Source: Burkholderia sp. BCC1644
GTDB taxonomy: Bacteria > Pseudomonadota > Gammaproteobacteria > Burkholderiales > Burkholderiaceae
Assembly: GCF_902833225.1 (NCBI RefSeq)
Contig: NZ_CADFEI010000020.1
Span: forward strand, 1 to 64,000
DNA: 64,000 nucleotides
Direction: 5' to 3'
In this document: positions 44,191 to 53,588 of the stretch, one piece after another
Layout of the letters: every line of letters starts with the position of its first letter
Numbering within the stretch: position 1 is the first letter of the stretch
The notes under the pieces: model-generated
Databases searched by the model: none
What the model saw: the letters and a program-made list of their open reading frames with translations, nothing else
What the model was told of the DNA's origin: nothing
Translations under genes and position numbers: made by a program

Positions 44191-45185
44191 CGTGCGCCTC
44201 CCGTCAGGTCGAGGTTGGAAACATTGAGCGGCTTGATGCAGCGCGCGCGCATCGCATCGTTGCCGGACACCAGCGTGTCGAGCGCCGGCCGCGCCTTGCG
44301 GCAATCGTCGACGACATACTTGCAGCGCGGCGCGAACAGGCACCCGGACGGGCGATCATCGCGGCCGGGCACCATGCCGGGCAATGCGGCAAGGCGACGC
44401 GCACCCTTATTGTGCTCGGGAATCGCCGCGAGCAACGCTTCCGTGTACGGATGATGCGGCGCACGGAAGATGTCGGGCACGCTGTTGGTCTCGATGATCT
44501 CGCCCGCGTACATCACCGCGACGCGGTGCGCGACCTCCGACACCACGGCCAGGTCGTGCGAGATCAGCACGAGCGCCATCCCGCGTTCCTTTTGCAGCTT
44601 CACGAGCAGATCCATGATCTGCGCCTGGATCGTCACGTCGAGCGCGGTGGTCGGCTCGTCGGCGATCAGGAGCTTCGGGTTGCACGCGACGGCCATCGCG
44701 ATCATCACGCGCTGGTTCATCCCGCCCGACATCTGGTGCGGGAACGACGCGATGCGGTTCTTCGCGTCGGGAATGCCGACCTGGTCGAGCAGTTCGAGCG
44801 CGCGCCGGTTCAGCGCGTCGCCGCGCAGGCCTTCGTGCAGCTTCAGCACCTCCTTGATCTGGTAGCCGACCGTGTAGCTCGGGTTCAGGCTCGTCAGCGC
44901 GTCCTGGAACACCATCGCGATGTCCTTGCCGACGATCTTGCGGCGCGCCTTCGGCGACGCCTTCAGCAGGTCGACGCCGTTGAACGTGACCTCGTCGGCC
45001 GTCACCTTGCCCGGTGCGTCGATCAGGCCCATCAGCGCCATCATCGTCACGCTCTTGCCCGAGCCCGATTCGCCGACGACGCCCACCACCTCGCCCGGCG
45101 CGATCGACATGTTGATCCGGTCGACAGCGGGCAGGCCGTTGAAGTTCACCGCGAGATTGCGGATGGTCAGAAGGTTGTTGCTCAT
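44187..45185 (-). CDS. dppD: Dipeptide ABC transporter ATPase DppD
   Basis: 332 residues. Walker A GESGSGKSVTMMALMG, Q-loop IAMVFQDALTSLNPSY, signature MSGGMNQRVMIAMA, Walker B KLLIADEPTTALDVT, switch LISHDLAVV. The C-terminal CLFAPRCKYVVDDCRKARPA cysteine region is typical. It powers dipeptide import with DppF. It is coupled to dppF by ATGA, and dppC ends 1 bp before its ATG. Confidence 0.93.
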
Positions 45186-45186
45186 G

Positions 45187-46104
45187 TCAGGCCATCCGTT
45201 TCAGTTTGGGATCGAGCGCGTCGCGCAGCCCGTCGCCGAGCAGGTTGATCGCGAGCACCGAAATCAGGATCGACAGGCCGGGCATCGTCACGATCCACCA
45301 CGCGTTGTCGATGTAGTCGCGCGCGGACGCCAGCATCGCGCCCCACTCGGCGGTCGGCGGTTGCACGCCGAGGCCGAGGAAGCCGAGCGCGGCCGCGTCG
45401 AGGATGGCCGACGAGAAGCCGAGCGTCGCCTGCACGATCAGCGGCGCGGTACAGTTCGGCAGCACCTGCGAGAACATCAGGCGCAGCGTGCCGGCACCGG
45501 CCACGCGCGACGCCGTCACGTATTCCTTCTGCAGCTCGCCGAGCGCCGATGCGCGCGTGAGGCGCACATAGGCCGGCAGCGCGACGATCGCGATCGCGAA
45601 CATCGTGTTGGTGAGGCCCGGGCCGATGATCGCGACGACCGCGACCGCGAGCAGCAGCGACGGCAGCGCGAGCAGCACGTCCATGATGCGCATCACGGGC
45701 GTGTCGGCCCACTTCTGGAAGAACGCGGCGACGAGCCCGAGCACGATGCCGGGGATCAGCGCGAGCACGACCGACACGAAGCCGATCCAGAACGACATCC
45801 GCGCGCCGAACATCAGCCGCGAAAGAATGTCGCGGCCCGCTTCGTCGGTGCCGAGGATGAATTTCCAGTTGCCGCCGTCGAGCCACGCGGGCGGGATCTT
45901 CACGAAGTCGCGGTATTGCTCGACCGGGCTGTGCGGCGCGATCAGCGGCGCGAGCAGCGCGACGAGGATCAGCACGAGCACGACGATGCCGGCGCCGACG
46001 GCGCCGCGGTTGCGCGAGAAGTTGGCCCAGAACTCGCGCAGCGCGAGCGCACGGCCGCCGGCCGGCGCGGATTCGGTCGGCAGGGTGTTTTGCAGATTGC
46101 TCAT
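45187..46104 (-). CDS. dppC: Dipeptide ABC transporter permease DppC
   Basis: 305 residues. The N-terminal helix (VGAGIVVLVLILVALLAPLI) and the permease core with the EAA-type loop (VTASRVAGAGTLRLMFSQVL) fit DppC/OppC. GTDEAGRDILSRLMFGARMS is the diagnostic block. About six membrane segments. It forms the inner-membrane channel with DppB. Confidence 0.93.
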   Translation of the reverse strand: MSNLQNTLPTESAPAGGRALALREFWANFSRNRGAVGAGIVVLVLILVALLAPLIAPHSPVEQYRDFVKIPPAWLDGGNWKFILGTDEAGRDILSRLMFGARMSFWIGFVSVVLALIPGIVLGLVAAFFQKWADTPVMRIMDVLLALPSLLLAVAVVAIIGPGLTNTMFAIAIVALPAYVRLTRASALGELQKEYVTASRVAGAGTLRLMFSQVLPNCTAPLIVQATLGFSSAILDAAALGFLGLGVQPPTAEWGAMLASARDYIDNAWWIVTMPGLSILISVLAINLLGDGLRDALDPKLKRMA

Positions 46105-46108
46105 GGGA

Positions 46109-47119
46109 TTACCTCGTGTGGCGGATGCGCGGATTCAGCACGCCGTACAGCAGGTCGACGACCAGGTTCACGACGATCACGAGCGTCGCGATCAACAGGA
46201 TGCCGCCCTGGACGACCGGATAGTCGCGGCGGCCGATCGCATCGATCAGCCACTTGCCGACACCGGGCCACGAAAAGAGCGTCTCGGTCAGCACGGCGCC
46301 CGCGAGCAGCGTGCCGATCTGCAGGCCGATCACGGTGACGACCGGGATCAGCGCGTTGCGCAGCGCATGCACGACGACCACGCGCACGGGCGACAGCCCC
46401 TTCGCGCGTGCGGTGCGGATGTAGTCCTCGCGCAGCACTTCGAGCATCGACGAGCGCGTCATCCGCGCGATCACCGCGAGCGGGATCGTGCCGAGCACGA
46501 TCGCGGGCAGGATCAGGTGGCTGACCGCCGACTTGAACGAGCCTTCGTCCGGCGCGAGCAGCGCGTCGATCAGCATGAAGCCCGTCGGGTGCGGGAAGTC
46601 GTATTCGACGGCGATGCGCCCCGACACGGGCGTCCAGCCGAGGTACGACGAAAACACCATGATGAGGATCAGCCCCCACCAGAAGATCGGCATCGAATAG
46701 CCGGTGAGCGCGGTGCCCATCACGCCGTGGTCGACGACCGAGCCGCGCCGCAGCGCGGCGATCACGCCGGCCGGCAGCCCGACCGCGAGCGCGAACACGA
46801 GCGCGCACAGCGACAGCTCGACGGTCGCCGGGAAGCGCGCGAAGAATTCGCCCGCGACGCTCGTGTTGGTGATGATCGACGTGCCGAGGTCGCCATGCAG
46901 CGCCCGGCCGATGTAGTGGAGGTACTGCATGGGCAGCGGCTGGTCGAGCCCAAGGCGTTTCATCGCCTCTGCGTGCATCGCGGGATCGACGCCGCGCTCG
47001 CCCATCATCACTTCGATGGGGTCGCCCGGTATCAGGTGAATCAGCGCAAACGCCAGGATGGTGATGCCGATGAAAGTCGGGATCACCATGCCCACGCGGC
47101 GCAACACGAATGTGAACAT
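46109..47119 (-). CDS. dppB: Dipeptide ABC transporter permease DppB
   Basis: 336 residues. FTFVLRRVGMVIPTFIGITI and ALIHLIPGDPIEVMMGERG are the family start. The EAA loop is DYIRTARAKGLSPVRVVVVH, and LTETLFSWPGVGKWLIDAI follows. It is separated from dppA by 110 bp that contain a 13-bp hairpin, which probably lets dppA mRNA accumulate above the rest. Confidence 0.93.
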   Translation of the reverse strand: MFTFVLRRVGMVIPTFIGITILAFALIHLIPGDPIEVMMGERGVDPAMHAEAMKRLGLDQPLPMQYLHYIGRALHGDLGTSIITNTSVAGEFFARFPATVELSLCALVFALAVGLPAGVIAALRRGSVVDHGVMGTALTGYSMPIFWWGLILIMVFSSYLGWTPVSGRIAVEYDFPHPTGFMLIDALLAPDEGSFKSAVSHLILPAIVLGTIPLAVIARMTRSSMLEVLREDYIRTARAKGLSPVRVVVVHALRNALIPVVTVIGLQIGTLLAGAVLTETLFSWPGVGKWLIDAIGRRDYPVVQGGILLIATLVIVVNLVVDLLYGVLNPRIRHTR

Positions 47120-47156
47120 GATGCGTCTCGTATTTTCTTGTGGGAAATGTGCGACC

Positions 47157-47187
47157 GGCGACGGGAAGCTTTTGGCCTCCCGCCGCC
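47157..47187 (-). terminator. Hairpin between dppA and dppB
   Basis: A 13-bp stem (47157-47169 with 47175-47187, loop of 5; two G-U pairs as RNA) without a T-run. Such hairpins after binding-protein genes protect the 3' end or lower read-through, raising dppA expression above the permease genes. Confidence 0.65.
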
Positions 47188-47229
47188 GGATGAGTTAGCC
47201 GGTCTTCGCGACAGCTTACGACAGGCGTG

Positions 47230-48858
47230 TTACTTCACGCTAACACCGTCGAAGCGGGCATAGCCGAGCGGTTCGATACGCATGTCGACCACGTTCTTGC
47301 GCACCGGCTGGTAGACCGTCGAGTTCGCGATCGGCGAGAACGGCAGCTGTTGCGCGAAGATCTGCTGGGCCTGCATGTAGAGCTTCGTCCGTGCGTCCTG
47401 GCCCGTCGTCGTGCGGCCCTTCTGGACCAGCTCGTCGAACGGCTTGTAGCACCAGTGCGAGAAGTTGTTGCCCTTGATCGCTTCGCAGCCGAGCAGCGTG
47501 CCGAGCCAGTTGTCCGGATCGCCGTTGTCGCCCGTCCAGCCGATCAGCATCGTGTCCTGCTCACCCGAGTGCGCGCGCTTGATGTACTCGCCCCACTCGT
47601 ACGTGACGATCTTCGCCTTCACGCCGATCTTCGCCCAGTCGGCCTGGATCATCTCGGCCATCAGGCGGGCATTCGGGTTGTATGCGCGCTGCACGGGCAT
47701 CGCCCACAGCGTGATCTCGAAACCGTTCGCATAGCCGGCCTTCGCGAGCAGCGCCTTCGCCTTCGCGGTGTCGTTCGGCGCCATCTTCAGGTTCTTGTCG
47801 TACGACCATTGGGTCGGCGGCATCGGCGCGGTCGCAGCCTGGCCGGCGCCCTGGTAGACGGACTCGAGGATCGCCTTCTTGTTGATCGCCATGTCGAGCG
47901 CCTGACGCACTTCGAGCTTGTCGACCGGCTTGTGCTCGACGTTGTACGCGAGGTAGCCGAGATTGAAGCCGGCCTGCGACGGCATGTCGACGCCCGAGTC
48001 GGCCTTCAGCGTCGCGATGTCGGCCGGACGCGGATAGCTCATCACCTGGCATTCGTTGCGCTTGATCTTCTGCACGCGCACGCCCGGATCCGGCGTGATC
48101 GAGAAGATCAGCTTCGACAGCTTCACTTCGCCCTTCTTCCAGTAATCAGGATTGCCGTCGAAACGGATCGTCGCGTCCTTCGTGTAGCTGCGGAAGATGA
48201 ACGGGCCCGTGCCGACCGGCTTCTGGTTGATGTCGGCGGCCTTGCCTGCCTTCATCAGCTGGTCGCCGTATTCGGCCGACAGGATCGACGCGAATTCCAT
48301 CGCCATGTTCTGGATGAACGGCGCATTCGGCTCGGCCAGCGTGAACTTCACGGTGTACGGATCGACCTTCTCGACCTTCGTGATCAGCTTGTCGAGGCCC
48401 ATGTCGGTGAAGTACGGGAACGACACCGGGTACGCCTTGCGGAACGCCTGGTTCGGGTCGAGCATGCGCTGGAACGTGAACAGCACGTCGTCCGCGTTGA
48501 ATTCACGCGTCGGCTTGAAGAAGTCGGTCGTGTGGAACTTCACGCCGTGGCGCAGGTGGAACGTGTACACCTTGCCGTCGGACGATACGTCCCACTTCTC
48601 GGCGAGGCCCGGCTCGACCTTCGTGCCGCCGCGCTCGAATTCGACGAGGCGGTTGTAGACGGTGAACGTGGCGGCGGTGAAATCGACGCCGGTCGTAAAT
48701 TGCGCGGAATCGAAACCCGCCGGGCTGCCTTCTGAGCAGTAGACGAGCGTTTTGTTCGGGATCTGTGCGAATGCAGAGCCCGCGACGCCGAGCGATGCCG
48801 CTGCCACGCCTGCAATGGCGGTAACACGCAGGGTGTGCAACAGACGGTTGTATTCCAT
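47230..48858 (-). CDS. dppA: Dipeptide-binding periplasmic protein DppA
   Basis: 542 residues. Signal peptide (VTAIAGVAAASLGVAGSAFA) then KTLVYCSEGSPAGFDSAQFT, the DppA/OppA family start. The SBP_bac_5 signature is seen in EPGLAEKWDVSSDGKVYTFH and LRHGVKFH. C-terminal FSPIANSTVYQPVRKNVVDM is as in E. coli DppA. It binds dipeptides, and in enterics also haem and delta-aminolevulinate. First gene of the operon; GGAGG precedes the ATG at 4 bases. Confidence 0.93.
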   Translation of the reverse strand: MEYNRLLHTLRVTAIAGVAAASLGVAGSAFAQIPNKTLVYCSEGSPAGFDSAQFTTGVDFTAATFTVYNRLVEFERGGTKVEPGLAEKWDVSSDGKVYTFHLRHGVKFHTTDFFKPTREFNADDVLFTFQRMLDPNQAFRKAYPVSFPYFTDMGLDKLITKVEKVDPYTVKFTLAEPNAPFIQNMAMEFASILSAEYGDQLMKAGKAADINQKPVGTGPFIFRSYTKDATIRFDGNPDYWKKGEVKLSKLIFSITPDPGVRVQKIKRNECQVMSYPRPADIATLKADSGVDMPSQAGFNLGYLAYNVEHKPVDKLEVRQALDMAINKKAILESVYQGAGQAATAPMPPTQWSYDKNLKMAPNDTAKAKALLAKAGYANGFEITLWAMPVQRAYNPNARLMAEMIQADWAKIGVKAKIVTYEWGEYIKRAHSGEQDTMLIGWTGDNGDPDNWLGTLLGCEAIKGNNFSHWCYKPFDELVQKGRTTTGQDARTKLYMQAQQIFAQQLPFSPIANSTVYQPVRKNVVDMRIEPLGYARFDGVSVK

Positions 48859-49177
48859 GTTTCCTCCAGGTCTCCAGATCGGAACCGGCCCGCCAGGGGC
48901 CGGTGTACGCGGATATTACTTGAGCTAACGATGTGGCAACAAGCCGGAGAAAAAACTCTTCTATATGCCCCGCACGGGTTTGTGCCGATGTTTAGTGTGG
49001 GTAAAAAATGCGAAAACGCGCGCGAGCGACAATTCCGTTCATCTCGCGCAAGTTTCGTTCGACGACTAAACAATTCGGGCGCGAACACGACGGCTCGATG
49101 CGCCGCTCCCTGTGCTCTGCAGCACATCATTGCGTTTTATGAAACGATCCGATGACCGTCTTCAAATCGTCATGCGA
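48859..49177. promoter_or_regulatory. dppA upstream region with promoter and leader hairpin
   Basis: 319 bases between dppA and the end of the MFS gene. On the minus strand a promoter candidate TTGTTG (48937-48942), 18-base spacer, TAATAT (48913-48918) is followed by a perfect 8-bp hairpin (48884-48891 with 48897-48904) that sits about 17 bases above the ribosome site. The rest is AT-richer than average without recognisable sites. Confidence 0.5.
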
Positions 49178-50485
49178 TCACGCCGGCGCATCGAGGTCGG
49201 CACTGCGCGCCGGCACGAACGCGACCGCGACGATCGACAGCGCGATCCCGGCCATCACGTAGTAGGTCGGTGCGAGCGGCGTGCCCGTGACCTTGATCAG
49301 CCACGTGACGATGAACTGCCCGAAGCCGCCGAACAGCATCACCGCGACGTTGTACGCGATCGACAGCCCGGTCGAGCGCACGTTGGCCGGGAACAGCTCG
49401 GCGATCATCGCGCCGAACGGCCCGTAGTAACCCGCGAGCGTCACCGACAGCACGGCCTGCACCGCGATCAGCCGCCCGATGCTCGGCGCCGCGTCGAGCC
49501 ACGCGAACAGCGGATACATCAGCGCGAGCGTCAGCACGAGCGACCACAGCGACAGCCCCTTGCGGCCGATGCGATCGGACCATGCGCCCGCGACCGGCGA
49601 CAGCACCATCAGCAGCAGGTTGCCGACGATCACCGCGTAGAACGATTCCGCGTACGGCAGCTTCAGCTGCTTCACCGCGAAAGTCGGCAGATAGCTGATC
49701 AGCACGTAGATCGTCACCGTCAGCGCGATCACCGAGCCGAGCCCGCACAGCACCTCGCGCGGGTGGCGCGTGAACACTTCGCCGAGCGTCGCGCGGCGCG
49801 CGCTCTGCTGCGCATGCAGGAACGCTTCGGAATCGGCGAGATGGCGGCGGATGTAGAAGCCGATCGGGCCGATCACGAGCCCGAGGATGAACGGCACGCG
49901 CCAGCCCCAGCTGCGCAGCGCGTCGTGCGACAGCCCGCGCGTGACGGCCGCGCCGACGAGCGCGCCGATCAGCAGCGCGGCCGCCTGGCTCGCCATCTGC
50001 CAGCTGCCGTAGAAGCCGCGTTTCGAGAACGGTGCGGCTTCGATCAGCAGCGCCGTCGCACTGCCGAATTCGCCGCCCGCGGAGAAGCCCTGCAGCAGCC
50101 GGCCGAGCACGATCAGGATCGGGCCGCCGATGCCGATCGCCGCATAGGGCGGCGCGATCGCGAGCAGGAAGATGCCGGCCGTCATCAGCAGGATCACGAG
50201 CGACAGCGCGGCCTTGCGGCCCGCGCGATCCGCGTACAGCCCGAACACGATGCCGCCGATCGGGCGCATGAAGAACGCGACGCCGAACGTCGCGGTGGTG
50301 AGGAGCAGCGACGAGTATTCGCTGGAGGTCGGGAAGAACAGCTCGGCGATCACGACCGTCATGAAGCCGAACACCGTGAAGTCGTACCACTCGAGCGCGT
50401 TGCCGATCACGGCGGCGGCCACCGCGCGGCGGTTCAGCGCACGCTCGGGCCGGATCGTTTTCGTTGAATTCGCAATCGTCGCCAT
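49178..50485 (-). CDS. MFS transporter, metabolite:H+ symporter (ProP/ShiA-like)
   Basis: 435 residues, 12 predicted helices. The MHS-family start VIGNALEWYDFTVFGFMTVV, the loop 2-3 motif LYADRAGRKAALSL and RLLQGFSAGGEFGSATALLI are diagnostic. Substrates of this family are small organic acids or betaines (citrate, alpha-ketoglutarate, proline/betaine, shikimate); sequence alone does not say which. Transcribed alone. Confidence 0.85.
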   Translation of the reverse strand: MATIANSTKTIRPERALNRRAVAAAVIGNALEWYDFTVFGFMTVVIAELFFPTSSEYSSLLLTTATFGVAFFMRPIGGIVFGLYADRAGRKAALSLVILLMTAGIFLLAIAPPYAAIGIGGPILIVLGRLLQGFSAGGEFGSATALLIEAAPFSKRGFYGSWQMASQAAALLIGALVGAAVTRGLSHDALRSWGWRVPFILGLVIGPIGFYIRRHLADSEAFLHAQQSARRATLGEVFTRHPREVLCGLGSVIALTVTIYVLISYLPTFAVKQLKLPYAESFYAVIVGNLLLMVLSPVAGAWSDRIGRKGLSLWSLVLTLALMYPLFAWLDAAPSIGRLIAVQAVLSVTLAGYYGPFGAMIAELFPANVRSTGLSIAYNVAVMLFGGFGQFIVTWLIKVTGTPLAPTYYVMAGIALSIVAVAFVPARSADLDAPA

Positions 50486-50597
50486 GCGTGCCTCGTCCTC
50501 GTGAATTCGCCGTGTCAGGCGGCGCGGCGCGCGGGTGGGTCGCGGCGCACAGGTTTGCAGCGAGTGTAGAAAGCGACGGAACCGTTTTCAAGCATAA

Positions 50598-50631
50598 AAA
50601 ACGCCCGCCATCTTTCGACGGCGGGCGTTTT
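50598..50631. terminator. Bidirectional intrinsic terminator after the HiPIP gene
   Basis: A 12-bp perfect stem (50598-50609 with 50620-50631, loop of 10) whose ends are A4/T4, working on both strands. It lies 45 bp beyond the HiPIP stop and above the MFS start. Confidence 0.85.
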
Positions 50632-50675
50632 GCGGTTTTCGCCACAATGCGGCATCGCACGATGCCGCACGGGAC

Positions 50676-50987
50676 TCAACCCATCTTCGAGAAGGCGCTG
50701 CACCAGCCCTTCGCCGACACCTGCTTGCCGGGGAAGGCGCCGCACGGACCCGATGCCGAGCCCTTCTTGCCCTGGTACAGCATGCAGGCCGCACAATCCT
50801 GGCCCGCTGCGTATTTCGGGTACTTCGTCTTGTCGACCTTCGTGGCATCGGCCTTGTAGCCAAGCGCCACGGCGGTCGGATCCGTTTCCGACAGCATCGG
50901 CGCATCGGCCAGCGCTTCGCGCGACAGCGCCAGCGCGGACACGGCACCAATGCTCGTAATCAGGAAACTCCGACGGGATGTTTTCAT
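50676..50987 (-). CDS. High-potential iron-sulfur protein (HiPIP)
   Basis: 103 residues. A Tat signal with twin arginine (SRRSFLITSIGAVSALALS) exports the folded protein. The mature part has four cysteines (65, 68, 82, 96) in CAACML, GPCGAFP and GWCSAF, the HiPIP arrangement that binds one 4Fe-4S cluster. It is a periplasmic electron carrier. Acidic/Lys-rich surface and small size are typical. Partner oxidases are not in the window. Confidence 0.92.
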   Translation of the reverse strand: MKTSRRSFLITSIGAVSALALSREALADAPMLSETDPTAVALGYKADATKVDKTKYPKYAAGQDCAACMLYQGKKGSASGPCGAFPGKQVSAKGWCSAFSKMG

Positions 50988-51123
50988 GGGGGACTCGCTC
51001 CAACGTTATCGGTTTGAAAGCTGTTCTGGCGACAGCCGTTCGACAGAATAACGCCCAAGCGAATAAATGTGCGCGCCGAAATTCCAGAGATAAGGGATTT
51101 CACACGGCGGCCCGTGCGTCGCG

Positions 51124-52233
51124 TCAGCGGTAGGCGGTCATCTCGCCCACGCGCTGCGCGAGCGCGAGCGACGCGGTGAGCCCCGGCGACTCGATGCCGA
51201 ACAGGTTCACGAGCCCGCGCACGCCGTGCTGCGCGGCGCCCTGCACGATGAAGTCGGCCGGCGGCTCGCCGGGCCCCGCGAGCTTCGGCCGGATGCCCGC
51301 ATACGCCGGCTGCAGCGCGTCGTCGGGCAGGCCGGGCCAGAACGCGCGGATCGACGCGTAGAACGCGGTCGCACGCGCCGGATCGACTTCGTAGCGCAGC
51401 GAATCGCACCATTCGACGTCCGGGCCGAAGCGCGCCTGCCCGCCGAGATCGAGCGTCAGGTGCACGCCGAGCCCTGCGCGATCGGGCATCGGGTAGATCA
51501 GGTGCGAGAACGGCGCGCGGCCCGACAGGCTGAAGTAATTGCCGCGCGCGAGATAGAGCGGCGGCACCCAGCGCGGGTCGAGGCCGCGCGTGCGGCGCGC
51601 GAGCGCCTGCGCGCCGAGGCCCGCGCTGTTGATCACGCACGCGGCCTCGATCTCGGTCGGCGCGTCGCCGCCCGTGCGCACGACGAAGCGCCCGCCGCGC
51701 AGCACGTCGATCGATTCGACCGGGGATTTCAGCGCGCACATCGCGCCGTTGCGTTCCGCGTCGCCGAGCAGCGCGAGCATCAGCTGGTGGCTGTCGACGA
51801 TGCCGGTCGACGGCGAGAACAGCGCCTCCACGCATTCGAGCGCGGGCTCGAGCGTCTGCGCCTCCGCACGCGTGAGCGGCAGCAGGTCGAGCACGCCGTT
51901 TTCGACCGCGCGCGCGGCGATCGCCTTCAACTGCTTCACCTGCGCGGCGCTCGTCGCGACCAGCAGCTTGCCCGCGCGCCGGTGCGGCACGTGATGCGTT
52001 TCGCAGAATTCGTACAGCATGTCGCGGCCATGCACGCACGACATCGCCTTCAGCGACCCGCGCGGGTAGTAGAGCCCCGCGTGAATCACTTCGCTGTTGC
52101 GCGAACTCGTGCCCGTGCCGATCGCGTCGGCCGCCTCGAGCACGATCGTTTCACGCCCGCGCGCGGCCAGTTCCCGCGCAATCGCCAGACCGACGACACC
52201 CGCGCCGATCACGACACAATCCATCTGCTCCAT
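51124..52233 (-). CDS. FAD-dependent oxidoreductase, L-2-hydroxyglutarate-oxidase-like
   Basis: 369 residues from the ATG at 52233. The FAD motif is DCVVIGAGVVGLAIARELAA, followed by GTGTSSRNSEVIHAGLYYPR, which is the LhgO-type signature (SSRNSEVIHAGIYY). C-terminal GIRPKLAGPGEPPADF and LVNLFGIESPGLTASLALA close the FAD site. The family oxidises L-2-hydroxyglutarate or related 2-hydroxy acids and feeds electrons to the membrane. The physiological substrate here is inferred. Confidence 0.82.
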   Translation of the reverse strand: MEQMDCVVIGAGVVGLAIARELAARGRETIVLEAADAIGTGTSSRNSEVIHAGLYYPRGSLKAMSCVHGRDMLYEFCETHHVPHRRAGKLLVATSAAQVKQLKAIAARAVENGVLDLLPLTRAEAQTLEPALECVEALFSPSTGIVDSHQLMLALLGDAERNGAMCALKSPVESIDVLRGGRFVVRTGGDAPTEIEAACVINSAGLGAQALARRTRGLDPRWVPPLYLARGNYFSLSGRAPFSHLIYPMPDRAGLGVHLTLDLGGQARFGPDVEWCDSLRYEVDPARATAFYASIRAFWPGLPDDALQPAYAGIRPKLAGPGEPPADFIVQGAAQHGVRGLVNLFGIESPGLTASLALAQRVGEMTAYR

Positions 52234-52378
52234 GACAGTTCGCGCCGCTAACGCGTCGAAGGGAGAGAAGAGAATTGTACGTCCCGGTTCGCCCGCGTGC
52301 CGAACGCATCCGCAGCGCGTCGCGCCGACGCAGCCGACGACGCGGCGCGCACACGCAGCAGCCGTGCGCGCCGCCGTG

Positions 52379-53359
52379 TCAGAAGCCGATCGGCCGGCGC
52401 TTCGCGGCGCCCTCGTCCGCGCGGATGTCGTGCGGCCCGATCGCATCGCGGCCGTCGAGCCGCGCGGCGCCGAATGCGTGCAGCAGCGCGCGACGCATTG
52501 TGCGCGGCGGCGTCGCGGCCAGCATGTCGAGCGCGTCGTCGCCGAGCGTGTCGGGGAAGCGCCGCCCCCACGCATGCGACGTGCGGATCTCGTCGTAGAT
52601 CGTCTGCGCGATCCGGCGCGCGCCGGCCGCATCGGGCGGCGCGATCTCGTACACGTTCATCCGGTTGAGCAGCGGCTCCGGAATCGCCTGCGCGTCGTTC
52701 GCGGTCGCGATCCAGATCACGTTGCCCGCATCGATCGGCACTTCCGCGAATTCGTCGACGAATGCGCGCGCAGTGTCGTGCTCGAGCAACGCGTACAGCG
52801 CGCCGAGCGGATCGTATTGCGCATCGCTGCCGGCCTTGTCGATCTCGTCGACGGCGATCACCGGGTTTGCGTAGCTGCCGTTCACGAGCGCCTCGAACAC
52901 CTTGCCGGGCTTCGCGTTCTTCCATTGCGACGACGCGCCCGACAAGATCCAGCCGGCCGTCAGCGAACTCATCGGCACGTAGTGGTACGCGGTGCCGAGC
53001 AGTTGCGCGAGCGCCTTCGCGAAATGCGTCTTGCCGATCCCGGGTGGCCCGAGCAGCAGGATCGGCATCAGTTCGAGCCGGTCGTCCGTTTCAAGGCACA
53101 GCGCGACCTGCTTGCGCACGTCGTCGAGCGGCTCGCCGAAATTCGGCAATGCGTCGCCAAGTTCATCGAACGACGGCATCCGGTTCGGCTTCACGCAGAA
53201 GCGCAGATTCCCCGTCTTGAGCATCCGCTCGTAAGTGGCGCGCAGTGCGTCGCTCGCGCTCTCGTTCAGGTCGCTCAGCGCCGTCTCGACCTGCTCGAGG
53301 TCGTACACCGTGCTGAAGGACGCCACCGCCAGTTCCTGTTTCACCATCGCCGTCGTCAT
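52379..53359 (-). CDS. AAA-family ATPase (single domain)
   Basis: 326 residues from the ATG at 53359, preceded by GAGG at 6 bases. Walker A LLGPPGIGKTHFAKALAQLL (~residue 110), Walker B VIAVDEIDKAG, sensor 1 NVIWIATANDAQAIPEPLLN, with an Arg in the second region (LNRM). The first ~100 residues are helical with no recognised domain (VYDLEQVETALSDLNESASD). The C-terminus holds the AAA lid. It looks like the Lon/ClpX-type AAA without a protease domain, and no partner gene is adjacent. Function unknown. Confidence 0.75.
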   Translation of the reverse strand: MTTAMVKQELAVASFSTVYDLEQVETALSDLNESASDALRATYERMLKTGNLRFCVKPNRMPSFDELGDALPNFGEPLDDVRKQVALCLETDDRLELMPILLLGPPGIGKTHFAKALAQLLGTAYHYVPMSSLTAGWILSGASSQWKNAKPGKVFEALVNGSYANPVIAVDEIDKAGSDAQYDPLGALYALLEHDTARAFVDEFAEVPIDAGNVIWIATANDAQAIPEPLLNRMNVYEIAPPDAAGARRIAQTIYDEIRTSHAWGRRFPDTLGDDALDMLAATPPRTMRRALLHAFGAARLDGRDAIGPHDIRADEGAAKRRPIGF

Positions 53360-53588
53360 ACCAACCTCGCTGCACTCGCCGTCACACAACCATCAGACCC
53401 TTACGATTTCAGTGTAGCGATCCCGTATCCCCGCGCAAGCAAGCAGCCATGCGAGTCTGCTGCTAACACTTCGCGCGCGCTGCATGGCCGCGCGCCGCAG
53501 CGTATGATCGTTGGTTCACCCACCCGCCGCGCCGGCCTTGCCGACGGCGCCCGCACGGCGCGTCGCGCGATGCCCCAAAGGTATGCCG

